Assembly (NCBI GenBank): GCA_903927615.1
Contig: CAIYNU010000052.1
Location: 1 to 63,343 of the forward strand
From: an uncultured Rhodospirillales bacterium
GTDB lineage: Bacteria > Pseudomonadota > Alphaproteobacteria > Azospirillales > Azospirillaceae
Direction: 5' to 3'
DNA length: 63,343 nucleotides
In this document: piece by piece, positions 43,837 through 53,828 of the stretch
Layout: every line of letters begins with the position of its first letter
How positions within the stretch are numbered: position 1 is the stretch's first letter
The notes under the pieces: generated by a model
What the model saw: only the letters and a program-made list of their open reading frames with translations
Database searches by the model: none
What the model was told of the DNA's origin: nothing
Position numbers and translations under genes: made by a program

Positions 43837-45495
43837 ATGGCAACGCTGATCGATCTCTTCGGCTTCCTGACTGTTCTGCTGGATGGTCTGGCTATGGTGA
43901 CGCTGGCCTTTACGGTTGGCGGCATCGTTTTTTTGGGGTTGCTGGCGCAGCCCTTGGCCGAAATCCTGGGGGCCACCGGCAGGGACATTCTGCGGCGGAG
44001 TCGGTCCATTCTGACCGCAAGTGCGCTTGGACTGGTGGTGATCATAGGTTGTCGGACCGCACTCGAGGTGTCTGTGCTGGCGGGAACCACAGATATCCCG
44101 TTGGCGGGCATTGTCGGGGCCACCTTCGTGCGCGCCGGCGTGGTGATCGTCCTCGCCGCACTGTTGGCTGCATTGGTGTCTGCCACCCGCCTGGACGATC
44201 GGCGCCCGCTGCTGTTGCCGCTGCTGGTTTGTATGATCCTCGGCGCGGTGTCGTTGTTAACCCATGGCGCCGCCCGGTTGGACGACCGCTGGGTGCTGGT
44301 GGCCCTGATTTTCGTCCATTTGGGCGCGGTGTCAGTCTGGCTTGGTGGTTTGCCCTATTTCCTGGGGGCGCTTGCCCTCTCGAAGGACCATGTGGCCTGC
44401 CACCGGGTCGGCGCGCGCTTTTCTCTGATGGCCATGATTGCGGTGTTGGCAGTGGTGACCAGCGGTCTTGGCATGGCTTATGCTTATATCGACTCGCCGG
44501 CCGCGGTTTACGGTACCGCCTACGGCGCCATGCTGTCGGCCAAAGTTTTGATGTTTGTTGCTTTGCTTGGTTTTGGTTTCAAGAACATGCTGATCGTTCA
44601 GCAATTGCGACGGTCGCCCGACGCGCCGGTGCTGGTGATGCGCCGCTTTGCTGAAGTAGAGTTGGGGGTTGGTGTCGCGGTGTTTTTATGTGCGGCGTCC
44701 CTCACGTCGCTACCGCCCGCCATTGATCTGAAGCAGGATCGGGTCACTTGGGACCAACTGGTGGACCGGATGACACCGGAGATTCCGCGTCTGACCAGCC
44801 CGGATCATGACGCTCTGGCCATTCCCCAGCTTGAAGCCCGATTGGCCGCAGCGCGGCTGGCCGGGGGGGCCGAGCCGTTGCCGGCGGCCTATGTGCCGGG
44901 GAGCGGGGTGATCGTTCCGCCCACCGCCGCCGACATGGCCTGGTCCGAGTTCAATCACCATTGGGCGGGGATTCTGGTGTTGGCCATTGGCCTTCTGGCG
45001 CTGCTGGAGCGCAGCGGCATGGCGCCCCTGGCGCGGCATTGGCCGCTGGTCTTTTTGGCGCTGGCGGCGTTTATGGTCGTACGCTCCGATCCCGAAGGTT
45101 GGCCGCTCGGCAGCCTGGGCTTCTGGGAGACATTACGCGATCCGGAGGTGACACAGCATCGAGTCTTCGCGTTGCTGGTGATTGGCTTCGGGCTGGTGGA
45201 ATGGGGCGTCTGCACGGGCGTTCTTGCTTCAAAGCGCGCTGCCCTGGTCTTTCCGCTGCTGGTGGCTTTGGGCGGTACCCTGATGTTTGCCCACTCTCAT
45301 TCGCTGGGGAATATCCGGCAGGAATTGCTGATCGAGTGGACGCATATCCCCATTGCGCTGCTGGGTGTCGCGGCCGGTTGGGCGCGGTGGTTGGAGTTGC
45401 GCCTGCCGCCGCCGCGCGGGCGACTTCCGGGTTGGTTGTGGCCCGTCACCTTCGTCCTGATCGGCATGATTTTGTTGATGTATCGGGAATCCTGA
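43837..45495 (+). CDS. copD: CopD-family copper transport membrane protein
   Basis: A 552-residue inner-membrane protein with about twelve or more helices. The N-terminal half holds the CopD domain (VHLGAVSVWLGGLPYFLGA, and TSGLGMAYAYIDSP). The C-terminal part (ILVLAIGLLALLERSG through AHSHSLGNIRQE) adds His-containing membrane segments. It pairs with CopC to import copper. hpnN starts ten bases after the stop codon, so copper and hopanoid genes may share a transcript. Confidence 0.9.
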   Translation: MATLIDLFGFLTVLLDGLAMVTLAFTVGGIVFLGLLAQPLAEILGATGRDILRRSRSILTASALGLVVIIGCRTALEVSVLAGTTDIPLAGIVGATFVRAGVVIVLAALLAALVSATRLDDRRPLLLPLLVCMILGAVSLLTHGAARLDDRWVLVALIFVHLGAVSVWLGGLPYFLGALALSKDHVACHRVGARFSLMAMIAVLAVVTSGLGMAYAYIDSPAAVYGTAYGAMLSAKVLMFVALLGFGFKNMLIVQQLRRSPDAPVLVMRRFAEVELGVGVAVFLCAASLTSLPPAIDLKQDRVTWDQLVDRMTPEIPRLTSPDHDALAIPQLEARLAAARLAGGAEPLPAAYVPGSGVIVPPTAADMAWSEFNHHWAGILVLAIGLLALLERSGMAPLARHWPLVFLALAAFMVVRSDPEGWPLGSLGFWETLRDPEVTQHRVFALLVIGFGLVEWGVCTGVLASKRAALVFPLLVALGGTLMFAHSHSLGNIRQELLIEWTHIPIALLGVAAGWARWLELRLPPPRGRLPGWLWPVTFVLIGMILLMYRES

Positions 45496-45504
45496 GGAAG
45501 GCTG

Positions 45505-48168
45505 GTGGCGGACGTGGAACAGATCGACCGCCTTTTAGATCGATTGGCGTTGTGCCTGGTCGAGAGCAGTCGGCGCTTTGCCGTGCTGGTGGTGCTGGCC
45601 TGTCTGGCCGGGGCTGGCGCCCTGGGTTGGATTGCGGCTACTCGACTGGGTATGGATACGGATCTCGACAAGCTGCTGTCGGTGGAAGAACCCTGGCGAC
45701 AACAGGAAATTGCCTTCGATCAGGCTTTCCCACAGTTTGACGACCTGCTGATCGCCGTGGTTGACGGTGATGCGCCGGAGGCCGTGGAAGCGGGGGCGGC
45801 GGCACTGGCGGATCGTCTGAGCGGGCGCAGCGACCTGTTCCGCAGCATTAGCCGGCCCGACGCCAATCCGCTATTCCGGCGCGAAGGGCTTTTATTTCTG
45901 CCCGTTTCCGATGTGGCGGCCATCACCGCTCAGGTGATCGAGGCCCAGCCTTTTATCGGCTCACTGGCGGCGGATCCCAGCTTGCGGGGCCTGTTCGGCA
46001 GCCTTAAATTGGCTCTGGACGGCGTGATTGGTGCGGATGCCGCGTTTTCCCGCCTGGAACGGCCGTTGGCGGCCATCACCGAATCGGTCGCGACCACCCT
46101 GGCCGGTCACGGCCGGCCCCTGTCCTGGCAGGGCTTCTTAACCGGAGAAAAACCCCGGGCCGAGGCGTTGCGCCGCTTCGTGATGCTGAAAGTGGTGCGG
46201 AACTTTGGTGAGCTGGCGACCGGTGAAGCCGCGATCACGGCGGTTCGTCAGGCGGTCGTCGACTTGGGGCTGACGGCTGATCGGGGGCTGCGGGTGCGGT
46301 TGACCGGTTCCGTGGCCATCGAGAACGACGAGTTACAGACCCTGTCCCGGGGGGCCAGTGTTTCGATCGAATTATCGCTTGGGCTGGTGTGTCTGGTGCT
46401 GTTTGCGGCCTTGCGATCCATTCGGTTGATCTTGCCGATTTTTGTGACCTTGATCGTCGGGTTGGTTGCGACCGCAGGATTTGCGGCGTTGGCGGTGGGG
46501 ACCCTCAATCCGATCTCGGTGGCCTTTGCGGTTTTGTTCATTGGTCTTGCCGTCGATTTTAGCATTCAGTTTACCGTTCGTTACCGAGAGGAGCGCTATC
46601 GTGCGCCCGATCCGGACGAGGCGCTTCGCCGGACCGCTGTGAACATCAGCCGAGCCCTGTTCCTCGCCGCGGTGGCGACGGCCTTGGGCTTTTTGTCCTT
46701 TTTGCCCACCGCCTACGTCGGTGTGTCTCAGTTGGGACTGATCGCGGGCGTCGGTATGTTTATTGCGGTAGCGCTCAACTTTACATTGCTTCCGGCCTTA
46801 CTGACCCTGTTCCGGACTCGGGGGGAACCGGCGTCGGTGGGCTTTGCCGGGGCGGCTCCCATCGACCGTTTTCTGATTGAGCGAGGGCGCTGGGTGCTGG
46901 CGGGGGCCGGCATTATCGCCGTTCTCGGGATCGCCCTGACCCCTCTTTTGCGTTTTGACTTCAACCCGATGGATCTGCGCGACCCCAAAACCGAGTCGGT
47001 GGCGGCCGCGCTGGACCTGATGGCGAATCCCGATACGTCGCCGTTTACGGCGGAGATTTTGGTCAAGTCGGTGGCGGAGGTGCCGGCGCTGATGGCCAAG
47101 CTTGAATCGCTTCCCGAAGTTCATCGGGTGCTCGCCGTCACCAGTTTCGTACCGGAACAGCAGGACGCGAAGCTGGCGCTGATTGATGACGCGAATATGC
47201 TGCTGGAGCCAACCCTGACGCCGGCGGTGGTGGCCCCGCCGCCCGATGTCGCCGCGATTCGGCTGCTGATGGCGGCGACGGTTCAACGGTTGCGCGCTTT
47301 GGACCGGGAACCCGTGGCGCATCGGTTGGCCGATCTGCTGGATCAGGCGCGCGGTCGCAACGATGCCTTTTTTGCGGCCTTGGGTCGGACTCTGTTGTCG
47401 GGTTGGTCGGTTCGGCTTGATGCGTTACGGGAGGCGCTCCTTGCCGAACCGGTGACGCTGGGAAGTTTGCCTGACTCAGTGACGCGGGACTGGATCGCGC
47501 CCAACGGTAGCGCCCGTCTTCAGGTATTCCCGGCGGGCAATGTCGGCGATACGGTGGTGCTTGGGCGATTCGTCGATGCCGTGCGGCGTGTGGCGCCAGG
47601 GGCGACCGGGACGGCGGTGACGGTACGGGAGTCGGCAGTCACAATTATTCGGGCCTTTATTGAGGCCGGCATCCTTTCGCTGCTGGCGATTTCGCTTCTG
47701 TTATGGCTGGTATTGCGGCGGCTTGGCGACGTTTTGCTGGTGTTGGGGCCGCTGCTGTTGTCGTCGTTGATGACGGTAATCGCCAGCGTCGCCTTGGGGC
47801 CGGTCCTGAATTTCGCGAATGTTATCGCCCTGCCGCTGTTGCTGGGCATCGGGGTTGCCTTTAACATCTATTTCGTCGTGAACTGGCGGCGCGGCTTGGT
47901 CGGGCCGTTGCAGTCCAGCACCGCTCGAGCCGTCGTGTTCAGTGCGCTGACGACGGTGGTTGCGTTTGGCAGTCTCGCGCTATCAAATCACCCAGGCACG
48001 GCATCAATGGGTCTGCTGCTCATGATCTCCCTTGGGTTTACGTTGTTGAACACTCTGGTGACATTGCCGGCGTTGCTGGGTTGGGCTGGCCGGGCGGACT
48101 TGATGCGACCAACCGCGGCGCGCCAGACCATCCCCAGAGAGTCGCCGGCCGATGACGCAACTCCTTGA
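45505..48168 (+). CDS. hpnN: Hopanoid-associated RND transporter HpnN
   Basis: An 887-residue inner-membrane RND-family transporter that in other bacteria moves hopanoids to the outer membrane. The topology fits: one helix at ~25-45, a large periplasmic loop with TDLDKLLSVEEPWRQQE, five helices from ~285 containing FIGLAVDFSIQFTVRYREER, a second loop, then five more helices (ALPLLLGIGVAFNIYFVVNW). The GTG start has GAGGAAG upstream. It is followed directly by mlaA, and hpnM and hpnK are nearby, which supports the assignment. Confidence 0.92.
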   Translation: MADVEQIDRLLDRLALCLVESSRRFAVLVVLACLAGAGALGWIAATRLGMDTDLDKLLSVEEPWRQQEIAFDQAFPQFDDLLIAVVDGDAPEAVEAGAAALADRLSGRSDLFRSISRPDANPLFRREGLLFLPVSDVAAITAQVIEAQPFIGSLAADPSLRGLFGSLKLALDGVIGADAAFSRLERPLAAITESVATTLAGHGRPLSWQGFLTGEKPRAEALRRFVMLKVVRNFGELATGEAAITAVRQAVVDLGLTADRGLRVRLTGSVAIENDELQTLSRGASVSIELSLGLVCLVLFAALRSIRLILPIFVTLIVGLVATAGFAALAVGTLNPISVAFAVLFIGLAVDFSIQFTVRYREERYRAPDPDEALRRTAVNISRALFLAAVATALGFLSFLPTAYVGVSQLGLIAGVGMFIAVALNFTLLPALLTLFRTRGEPASVGFAGAAPIDRFLIERGRWVLAGAGIIAVLGIALTPLLRFDFNPMDLRDPKTESVAAALDLMANPDTSPFTAEILVKSVAEVPALMAKLESLPEVHRVLAVTSFVPEQQDAKLALIDDANMLLEPTLTPAVVAPPPDVAAIRLLMAATVQRLRALDREPVAHRLADLLDQARGRNDAFFAALGRTLLSGWSVRLDALREALLAEPVTLGSLPDSVTRDWIAPNGSARLQVFPAGNVGDTVVLGRFVDAVRRVAPGATGTAVTVRESAVTIIRAFIEAGILSLLAISLLLWLVLRRLGDVLLVLGPLLLSSLMTVIASVALGPVLNFANVIALPLLLGIGVAFNIYFVVNWRRGLVGPLQSSTARAVVFSALTTVVAFGSLALSNHPGTASMGLLLMISLGFTLLNTLVTLPALLGWAGRADLMRPTAARQTIPRESPADDATP

Positions 48169-48215
48169 CCGGAACAGGAGTCAAGGCAAATTATTTGCAG
48201 GAGGTCCCAATTCCC

Positions 48216-49085
48216 ATGAAACGGACAAATGTGATGGCAATTGATCGAGCAGAGGCAGATCATTTGGAGGCCGTTCCGACCGCCTGTGGTTCGGAGCGGC
48301 GCAACGCCGGCAGGATGCCGCTGTTGAGTCTGATGGTGGGGAGCGTGGTATCGGCGCTGGTGGCCGGGTGCGCAACACCGCCGGCCGATCCGGCGGCGAA
48401 GGCGGAGTTCGAGCAGAACAACGATCCGTTGGAACCGGCTAATCGCTACTTCTTCGAGGTCAATCGGTTTATCGACTTCTTGGTGATCAAGCCGTGGGCG
48501 GATACCTATCGTCGTATTGTTCCTGACTACGGGCGGCAACGGGTACACAATGTCCTTGGCAATATGAATCAGCCTTTGGATCTTGGCAACGAATTGTTGC
48601 AAGGCCGGTTCTCGGATAGTGTCACGACTGGCTGCCGGTTCTTGATCAACTCAACGTTGGGTTTGGGTGGAATCTTCGATGTAGCCACTGATCTTGGTCT
48701 ACCCAACAAGAACGGCGACTTTGGTCAGACCCTTTACACGTGGGGGGCTCCTGAAGGCCCGTATTTGGTCCTGCCTTTGTTTGGCCCCTCGAATCCCCGT
48801 GACGCCGTCGGTCTTGGCGTTGATGCTTATGGCGACCCCGTGAGTTATGTCTTTGGTGCGAATAAGCTGGTGCTGGCCAATGACGCCCGGTTCCTGGCGA
48901 CCGCGACCGACTTACGCGCCAGCTATATTGAACCGTTGGAGGCGCTGGAGAAATCATCCATCGACTTCTATGCTCAGATGCGGAGTACATCGCGGCAGCA
49001 TCGGGCCAAGGAACTGGGCCAGTCAGCGGCGGACACGTCTTATCCCAGCTACGATTCCGAGGATCAAAAGCCGGCGGCTAAGTAG
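48216..49085 (+). CDS. mlaA: MlaA-family outer-membrane lipoprotein
   Basis: A 289-residue lipoprotein. A lipobox, LVAGCA, is clear after a hydrophobic stretch. The family core follows: NNDPLEPANRYFFEVN, INSTLGLGGIFDVA and GPYLVLPLFGPSN. The ATG at 48216 has AGGAGG upstream, though it leaves an unusually long N-terminal leader. ATG 48315 would give a normal signal peptide. It lies ~50 bases after hpnN and probably forms the outer-membrane end of that transporter. A second MlaA-like protein without lipobox is at 5233-5982. Confidence 0.92.
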   Translation: MKRTNVMAIDRAEADHLEAVPTACGSERRNAGRMPLLSLMVGSVVSALVAGCATPPADPAAKAEFEQNNDPLEPANRYFFEVNRFIDFLVIKPWADTYRRIVPDYGRQRVHNVLGNMNQPLDLGNELLQGRFSDSVTTGCRFLINSTLGLGGIFDVATDLGLPNKNGDFGQTLYTWGAPEGPYLVLPLFGPSNPRDAVGLGVDAYGDPVSYVFGANKLVLANDARFLATATDLRASYIEPLEALEKSSIDFYAQMRSTSRQHRAKELGQSAADTSYPSYDSEDQKPAAK

Positions 49086-49097
49086 CCTGAGGCCGGG

Positions 49098-49135
49098 CTG
49101 GCCGCTATTTGGTAGCGGCCAGGGCTTTGATTTTA
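49098..49135 (+). terminator. Bidirectional hairpin between mlaA and hpnM
   Basis: CTGGCCGCTA (49098-49107) pairs perfectly with TAGCGGCCAG (49113-49122) with a 5-base loop. On the plus strand a T-rich stretch, GGCTTTGATTTTAG, follows. The right arm lies inside the final codons of hpnM, so the two convergent genes share the structure. Confidence 0.6.
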
Positions 49136-49785
49136 GCCTCCAGTAACTCGTTGAGGGCCTGGGCACCGCCGCGGTTGAGTATCGAACTGAACTCAGAGCG
49201 GCGGGCGGCCATCTCGCTGATCGTGCCGTTGATAAAGATATCGATGATTTGCATTTTGCCGTTATTTCGGCGTAACAGATAGCCCATCTCAACCGGATCG
49301 CCTTTTTTAGGGATCAGTTGGGTTTTGACGATGATGCGACCGTTATTTCCCGGTGCGGGGGTTTCCTGTTCGACTTCGAATCGTTCATCATCGTAGCTGT
49401 CGAAGTTGGCGGCATAACTGGCGATGCTGAACCGGCTGAAGGCGTTGATGAGCCGGCTCTGGTCGTCGGGCGAGAGAGTGGGCCAGACGGCGCCGGCTGC
49501 GATTTTGGTCATGGCCGGCAGGTCGAAGGCCTGAGTGATGGCGGGCGTGAGGCGACTAACCCGGCCGTCGAAGCCTAACGCCGGCCCGTCCTTCATGGTC
49601 GCCAGTAAGGTCTGATAGAAAGCATCGACCACGGGCATTGCTGACCCGGCCTGGACGGTGGTCCCGGTCGTTGATTCGGCGGCATGGACCAGGATTGATG
49701 TCGGGCCTGCGGCGGCCAGTGCCAAGGCGATCCCGCACACGGCGCCAGTGTGAATGGGGGTAAAACGAAAAGAGAACGCAGACAA
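49105..49785 (-). CDS. hpnM: HpnM/MlaC-type periplasmic lipid carrier
   Basis: A 226-residue exported protein of the Tol/MlaC-like family (Ttg2D), used to ferry lipids across the periplasm. In hopanoid clusters it is called HpnM. A signal peptide spans ~1-30. Typical segments are VVDAFYQTLLATMK, LPAMTKIAAGAVWPTLS and MGYLLRRNNGKMQIIDI. The start is a TTG at 49785, chosen because GGAGG lies 7 bases upstream; 32 open codons before it are not conserved. It is convergent with mlaA and divergent from hpnK. Confidence 0.88.
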   Translation of the reverse strand: MSAFSFRFTPIHTGAVCGIALALAAAGPTSILVHAAESTTGTTVQAGSAMPVVDAFYQTLLATMKDGPALGFDGRVSRLTPAITQAFDLPAMTKIAAGAVWPTLSPDDQSRLINAFSRFSIASYAANFDSYDDERFEVEQETPAPGNNGRIIVKTQLIPKKGDPVEMGYLLRRNNGKMQIIDIFINGTISEMAARRSEFSSILNRGGAQALNELLEAKIKALAATK

Positions 49786-49898
49786 TGAACGACCTCCGGC
49801 ATGGCTCAGCGGCGACGGCGATGACGGAATGGGGCAGGCGCCGCAGGCAGAAGGTATAAGGGCGCAGCGGATTGGCGACAAGGACTGGTGTGCAGAAT

Positions 49899-50726
49899 AT
49901 GAAGCGCGTGATCGTCACCGCAGATGATTTTGGCTTGGCAGTGGCCGTCAATGAGGCGGTGGAGATTGCCTGCCGCGATGGGGTGCTGACGGCGGCCAGC
50001 CTGATGGTTGGTGCTGCGGCCGCTGGGGACGCCGTGGCGCGGGCACATCGCTTGCCTCAGTTGCGCGTCGGTCTTCATGTTGTGTTGGTGGATGGCCGGC
50101 CCATGCTGTTGCCCGACCGATTGCCGGCACTGGTCGGGGCTGACGGTCGGTTTCGACGTGACCTGATGGCGGCCGGGGTTCGATGCTTCTTTTGGCCCGA
50201 TGCGCGCCGCCAGATTGAGTTGGAGTTGCGTGCCCAGTTTTCCGCCTTCGCCGCCACCGGCTTGCCGTTGGACCATGTCAATGCCCACAATCATTTTCAC
50301 CTTCACCCGACGGTTTTGGGGCTGATTCTGAAAGTCGGCCGTGAGTTTGGGATGCGGGCCATCCGGTTACCGCGCGAGCCCGCTGTGGCCGGGGCGGGGG
50401 GATGGGCTTTGGCGCCATGGACGGCGTTGATGCGGCTACGGCTACGTCGGGCTGGCCTGCGATTCAACGATCATGTGCTGGGACTGAGCCAAACCGGAGC
50501 CATGACGGAGCCGGTGGTGCTTGGGCTGCTGGAGCGGGCTCGTGGACTGTCCGATCGCAGCGTGTCCGAACTTTACTTTCATCCGGCAACCCGGCAATGT
50601 CCGGAGTTGACCGAGGCGATGCCCGACTATGATCATCCCGGCGAATTGCACGCCCTGACCAGCCCGCGGGTTCGTGCTGCCCTTGATGTGGGGGGATTTG
50701 AACGGGTGGCCTTTTGTGATCTTTGA
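49899..50726 (+). CDS. hpnK: HpnK/YdjC-like deacetylase family protein
   Basis: A 275-residue YdjC-fold protein, the family annotated as hopanoid biosynthesis associated HpnK. The metal-binding and catalytic residues appear in VIVTADDFGLAVAVNEAV, LRVGLHVVLVDGRP and LPLDHVNAHNHFHLHP. The fold suggests hydrolysis of an acetylated sugar or similar, but the reaction in hopanoid metabolism is not established. The ATG at 49899 is chosen over an open upstream codon. It is divergent from hpnM with a ~110-base gap. Confidence 0.88.
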   Translation: MKRVIVTADDFGLAVAVNEAVEIACRDGVLTAASLMVGAAAAGDAVARAHRLPQLRVGLHVVLVDGRPMLLPDRLPALVGADGRFRRDLMAAGVRCFFWPDARRQIELELRAQFSAFAATGLPLDHVNAHNHFHLHPTVLGLILKVGREFGMRAIRLPREPAVAGAGGWALAPWTALMRLRLRRAGLRFNDHVLGLSQTGAMTEPVVLGLLERARGLSDRSVSELYFHPATRQCPELTEAMPDYDHPGELHALTSPRVRAALDVGGFERVAFCDL

Positions 50727-50859
50727 GGCGCGTCCGGAAAATGTCGGAATCAAGCCCTGGCGGGGGAAAAGTTTCACCGCTGATCCGGTCGATGGAACGT
50801 CGTTTTCGGGCGTCGGCCGTGAAGCGGTCTGCCCCGATCCAACCGTAAAGTGACGTTCA

Positions 50860-51495
50860 GTGTCTCGGCTGATTTTATTCAACAAGCCTTTTGGCGTGTT
50901 GTCGCAATTCACCGATAGCGAACACGGCCGTTCGACCTTGGCACCCTATATCCCGGTTCCCAAAGTGGTTCCGGCCGGCCGGTTGGATAGCGATAGCGAG
51001 GGCCTGTTGGTCCTCACCGATGATGGCGCCCTACAGGCTCGCATTGCCCAACCCCACCATAAGCTGCCCAAGGTCTATTGGGTCCAGGTCGAAGGCCTTC
51101 CGACCGGGGAGGCTTTGGAACGCCTCAGTCAGGGAGTTGAGTTGCGCGACGGACTGACCTTGCCGGCCCAGGCTCGGGCGATTCCCGAACCGCCGGGCCT
51201 GTGGCTTCGGCAGCCGCCGATTCGGACTCGTGCGCAGATTCCCACCGCTTGGATTGAGGTGACGCTTCGTGAGGGCCGGAACCGTCAAGTCCGACGAATG
51301 ACGGCGGCGGTCGGATTTCCCACCTTACGCTTGATTCGCTACTCGGTGGGAGAGTGGACCCTTGAAGGGTTGGCGCCGGGGATGTGGCGGGAAACGCCAC
51401 CCCCGGCAGTCCGTTCTGGAGCCCATCGGGTCGTCAACAGCACCGGGTTACCGGGTTGTGGTGGCCCGAAGGCGCGGCGTCCTCGACCGCGGTAA
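50860..51495 (+). CDS. rRNA pseudouridine synthase, RsuA/RluE type
   Basis: A 211-residue pseudouridine synthase. The catalytic Asp is in [18 protein letters not shown], and the second and third family motifs are KVYWVQVEG and [16 protein letters not shown]. It lacks an S4 domain, and the size fits RluE, which modifies 23S rRNA. The start is a GTG. The last 62 bases overlap the 3' end of the convergent cstA-type gene, so the Pro/Arg/Gly-rich tail (from ~residue 180) may be poorly conserved. Confidence 0.9.
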   Translation: MSRLILFNKPFGVLSQFTDSEHGRSTLAPYIPVPKVVPAGRLDSDSEGLLVLTDDGALQARIAQPHHKLPKVYWVQVEGLPTGEALERLSQGVELRDGLTLPAQARAIPEPPGLWLRQPPIRTRAQIPTAWIEVTLREGRNRQVRRMTAAVGFPTLRLIRYSVGEWTLEGLAPGMWRETPPPAVRSGAHRVVNSTGLPGCGGPKARRPRPR

Positions 51496-53530
51496 TGTCG
51501 GGGTTACGGTAGGCCAGCAGGCAGCAGCGAATGCCAAAGACGAGCATGGTTAGGACGACCCCCATAAAAATAAGGGTCAGGGTGGCGTCCAAGTGGTCGT
51601 TGGCCACCACCTGTGCGACCTGATCCAGAGTTTTGGCCGGGGCCAGGACCTGATTATTCTGCAACGCACCCTGATATTTGGCGGCGTGCGCCAGGAAGCC
51701 GACCGACAGGCTGGGGTCGAACACCTTCAGGGCGCCGGCGGTCAGGGTACACAGCACCAGCCAAGTGGCCGGAACGAGGGCGACCCACGCCAGCCGTTGG
51801 CGTTTGAGCTTGAACAGCACCACGGTTGCCAGGATCAGAGCACAACCGGCCAGCATCTGGTTGGAGATGCCGAACAATGGCCATAGGCTGTTGATGCCAC
51901 CGAAGGGATCGATCACACCGGTGTAAAGAATATAACCCCAGGCGCCGACCGCCACCGCCGTGGCCAGGATGTTGGCAGACCAGGACGAGGTTCGGGCCAA
52001 CGGTTTGAACACCGCACCGAACATGTCCTGGACCATGAAACGGCAGGCGCGGGTTCCGGCGTCGACGGCGGTCAGGATGAACAGCGCCTCGAACAGGATC
52101 GCGAAGTGATACCAGAACGCCATCCATCCGGTGCCGCCAAACAGGCTCAGCAGTTGCGCCATGCCCACCGCCAGGGTAGGAGCCCCGCCGGATCGGGACA
52201 GGAGGGTCTTCTCGCCCACCTCTTGGGTTAATTGGTTCAGCGTATCGGGGCTGAGGACGAAACCCCAACCGTTGATGACCTGGGCGGCGCTGTCGACGGT
52301 GGTCCCCAGCACCGCCGGCGCAACATTCATGGCAAAATAAACCCCGGGCTCCAGGATCGAAGCGGCACATAGCGCCATGATGGCGACGAAGGATTCCATC
52401 AGCATGCCGCCGTAGCCGATGAAGCGGGCGTCCCGTTCGTCGGCGATCATTTTGGGAGTGGTGCCGCTGGCGATCAGGGAATGAAAACCGCTACAGGCGC
52501 CGCAGGCGATGGTGATGAACAGGAACGGGAACAGGCTGCCGCTCCACACTGGCCCCGAGCCGTTCACGAAGGGAGTGATCGCGGGCATTTTGAGCACCGG
52601 TGCCATCGCCACAACGCACAACGCCAGCAGGAAGATGGTGCCGAGTTTCAGAAAGGTCGACAAATAATCCCGCGGCGTCAGCAATAGCCAGACCGGTAGA
52701 ATCGAGGCCACGGCGCCGTATCCGATCAGGCACCACGTCACTTGGATCGGGGTGAGGGTGAACAGTGCGGCGAGGGTCGGGTCGGCGGCAATCCGGCCGC
52801 CGCCGACGATCGCGGCAATCAACAGCGTCACCCCGATGGCGGAGGCTTCATCCACGCGACCCGGACGCAGCACTTTCATGTAGAGGCCCATCAACAGGCC
52901 AATCGGGATGGTCATGGCCACGGTGAACACCGACCATGGGCTGTTGGCCATGGCCTTGACGATAATCAGACTCAAGACCGCCAGAATGATGGTCATAATG
53001 CCGAAGATGCCGACCATGGCGATGGTACCCGGAATGGGCCCCATTTCCTCGCGGATGATTTCGCCCAGAGAGCGGGCGCCGCGCCGCATGGATATCCCCA
53101 GGATCAGCAGGTCCTGGACCGCACCGGCCAGTACGACGCCGAAAAGAATCCACAGCATGCCCGGCAGATAACCCATCTGCGCCGCAAGCACCGGTCCGAC
53201 CAGCGGCCCGGCGCCGGCGATGGCGGCAAAGTGGTGGCCGAACACCACCAGGCGATGGGTCGGTACGTAGTCTTTGTTGTCGTTATAGCGTATGGCCGGC
53301 GTCGGGCGATGGCTGTCCAGGGACAATACGGTATCGGCGATGAACAGGCTGTAATAGCGATAGGCCACCGCGTAGACGCAGAGGGCCGCGATGACCAACC
53401 AGACGGCGTTAACCGTTTCGCCGTGGAAAACGGCGACCATGGCGAAGGCGACCGCCCCGACAATCGCGATGATCGGAAAGGTCAGCAGCCGGAATAGACT
53501 GGTGGTCCTGTGCAACGCTATGGTGCTCAT
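51434..53530 (-). CDS. cstA: CstA-family peptide/pyruvate permease
   Basis: A 698-residue membrane protein with about 16-18 helices. CstA relatives import peptides or pyruvate and are induced by carbon starvation. Family blocks include [52 protein letters not shown] and [17 protein letters not shown]. Full length. The 3' end overlaps the pseudouridine synthase gene by 62 bases. The ~300-base upstream region (53531-53828) holds its promoter, is GC-rich and has no gene. Confidence 0.95.
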   Translation of the reverse strand: MSTIALHRTTSLFRLLTFPIIAIVGAVAFAMVAVFHGETVNAVWLVIAALCVYAVAYRYYSLFIADTVLSLDSHRPTPAIRYNDNKDYVPTHRLVVFGHHFAAIAGAGPLVGPVLAAQMGYLPGMLWILFGVVLAGAVQDLLILGISMRRGARSLGEIIREEMGPIPGTIAMVGIFGIMTIILAVLSLIIVKAMANSPWSVFTVAMTIPIGLLMGLYMKVLRPGRVDEASAIGVTLLIAAIVGGGRIAADPTLAALFTLTPIQVTWCLIGYGAVASILPVWLLLTPRDYLSTFLKLGTIFLLALCVVAMAPVLKMPAITPFVNGSGPVWSGSLFPFLFITIACGACSGFHSLIASGTTPKMIADERDARFIGYGGMLMESFVAIMALCAASILEPGVYFAMNVAPAVLGTTVDSAAQVINGWGFVLSPDTLNQLTQEVGEKTLLSRSGGAPTLAVGMAQLLSLFGGTGWMAFWYHFAILFEALFILTAVDAGTRACRFMVQDMFGAVFKPLARTSSWSANILATAVAVGAWGYILYTGVIDPFGGINSLWPLFGISNQMLAGCALILATVVLFKLKRQRLAWVALVPATWLVLCTLTAGALKVFDPSLSVGFLAHAAKYQGALQNNQVLAPAKTLDQVAQVVANDHLDATLTLIFMGVVLTMLVFGIRCCLLAYRNPDITAVEDAAPSGHHNPVTRCC

Positions 53531-53828
53531 TCCGGCTCACTCCTGCCAAAGGTTACCCGCCGGGACCGGTGCTGCGGCTCGGCCGGGACTCCCCCGCGCT
53601 TCCGGCTTCCGATGAAAGGGCGCAGGGCGCCTTGGGAATGAAGTATAACAGGTTCGCTGTAGGTCTAGATTGATTCGCATGTTTTGGCGTTGCAACATCA
53701 TGGTTGCGCCGGTGTTAAACCACCCTGAGGCGGGTCGCTCGGGGGCACCGTATTCCAACCTCCCGGTCCCCCGGCCCCCCGGCTCGACCGTCAGACTCTT
53801 GGTGCTGTCGGATTGCAGGGCGGCCGGC
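53531..53828. other. Intergenic region upstream of cstA-type gene
   Basis: No gene is supported in these 298 bases. A C-rich run occurs near 53760-53780. The promoter of the permease gene is expected in the AT-richer part near 53630-53700. Confidence 0.45.

Noticed and set aside
51434-51480. Third copy of the 1.6/4.6 kb repeat at the 3' end of the cstA-type gene
   Set aside because: Only a short CACAACCCGGT-like string matches; could be chance.
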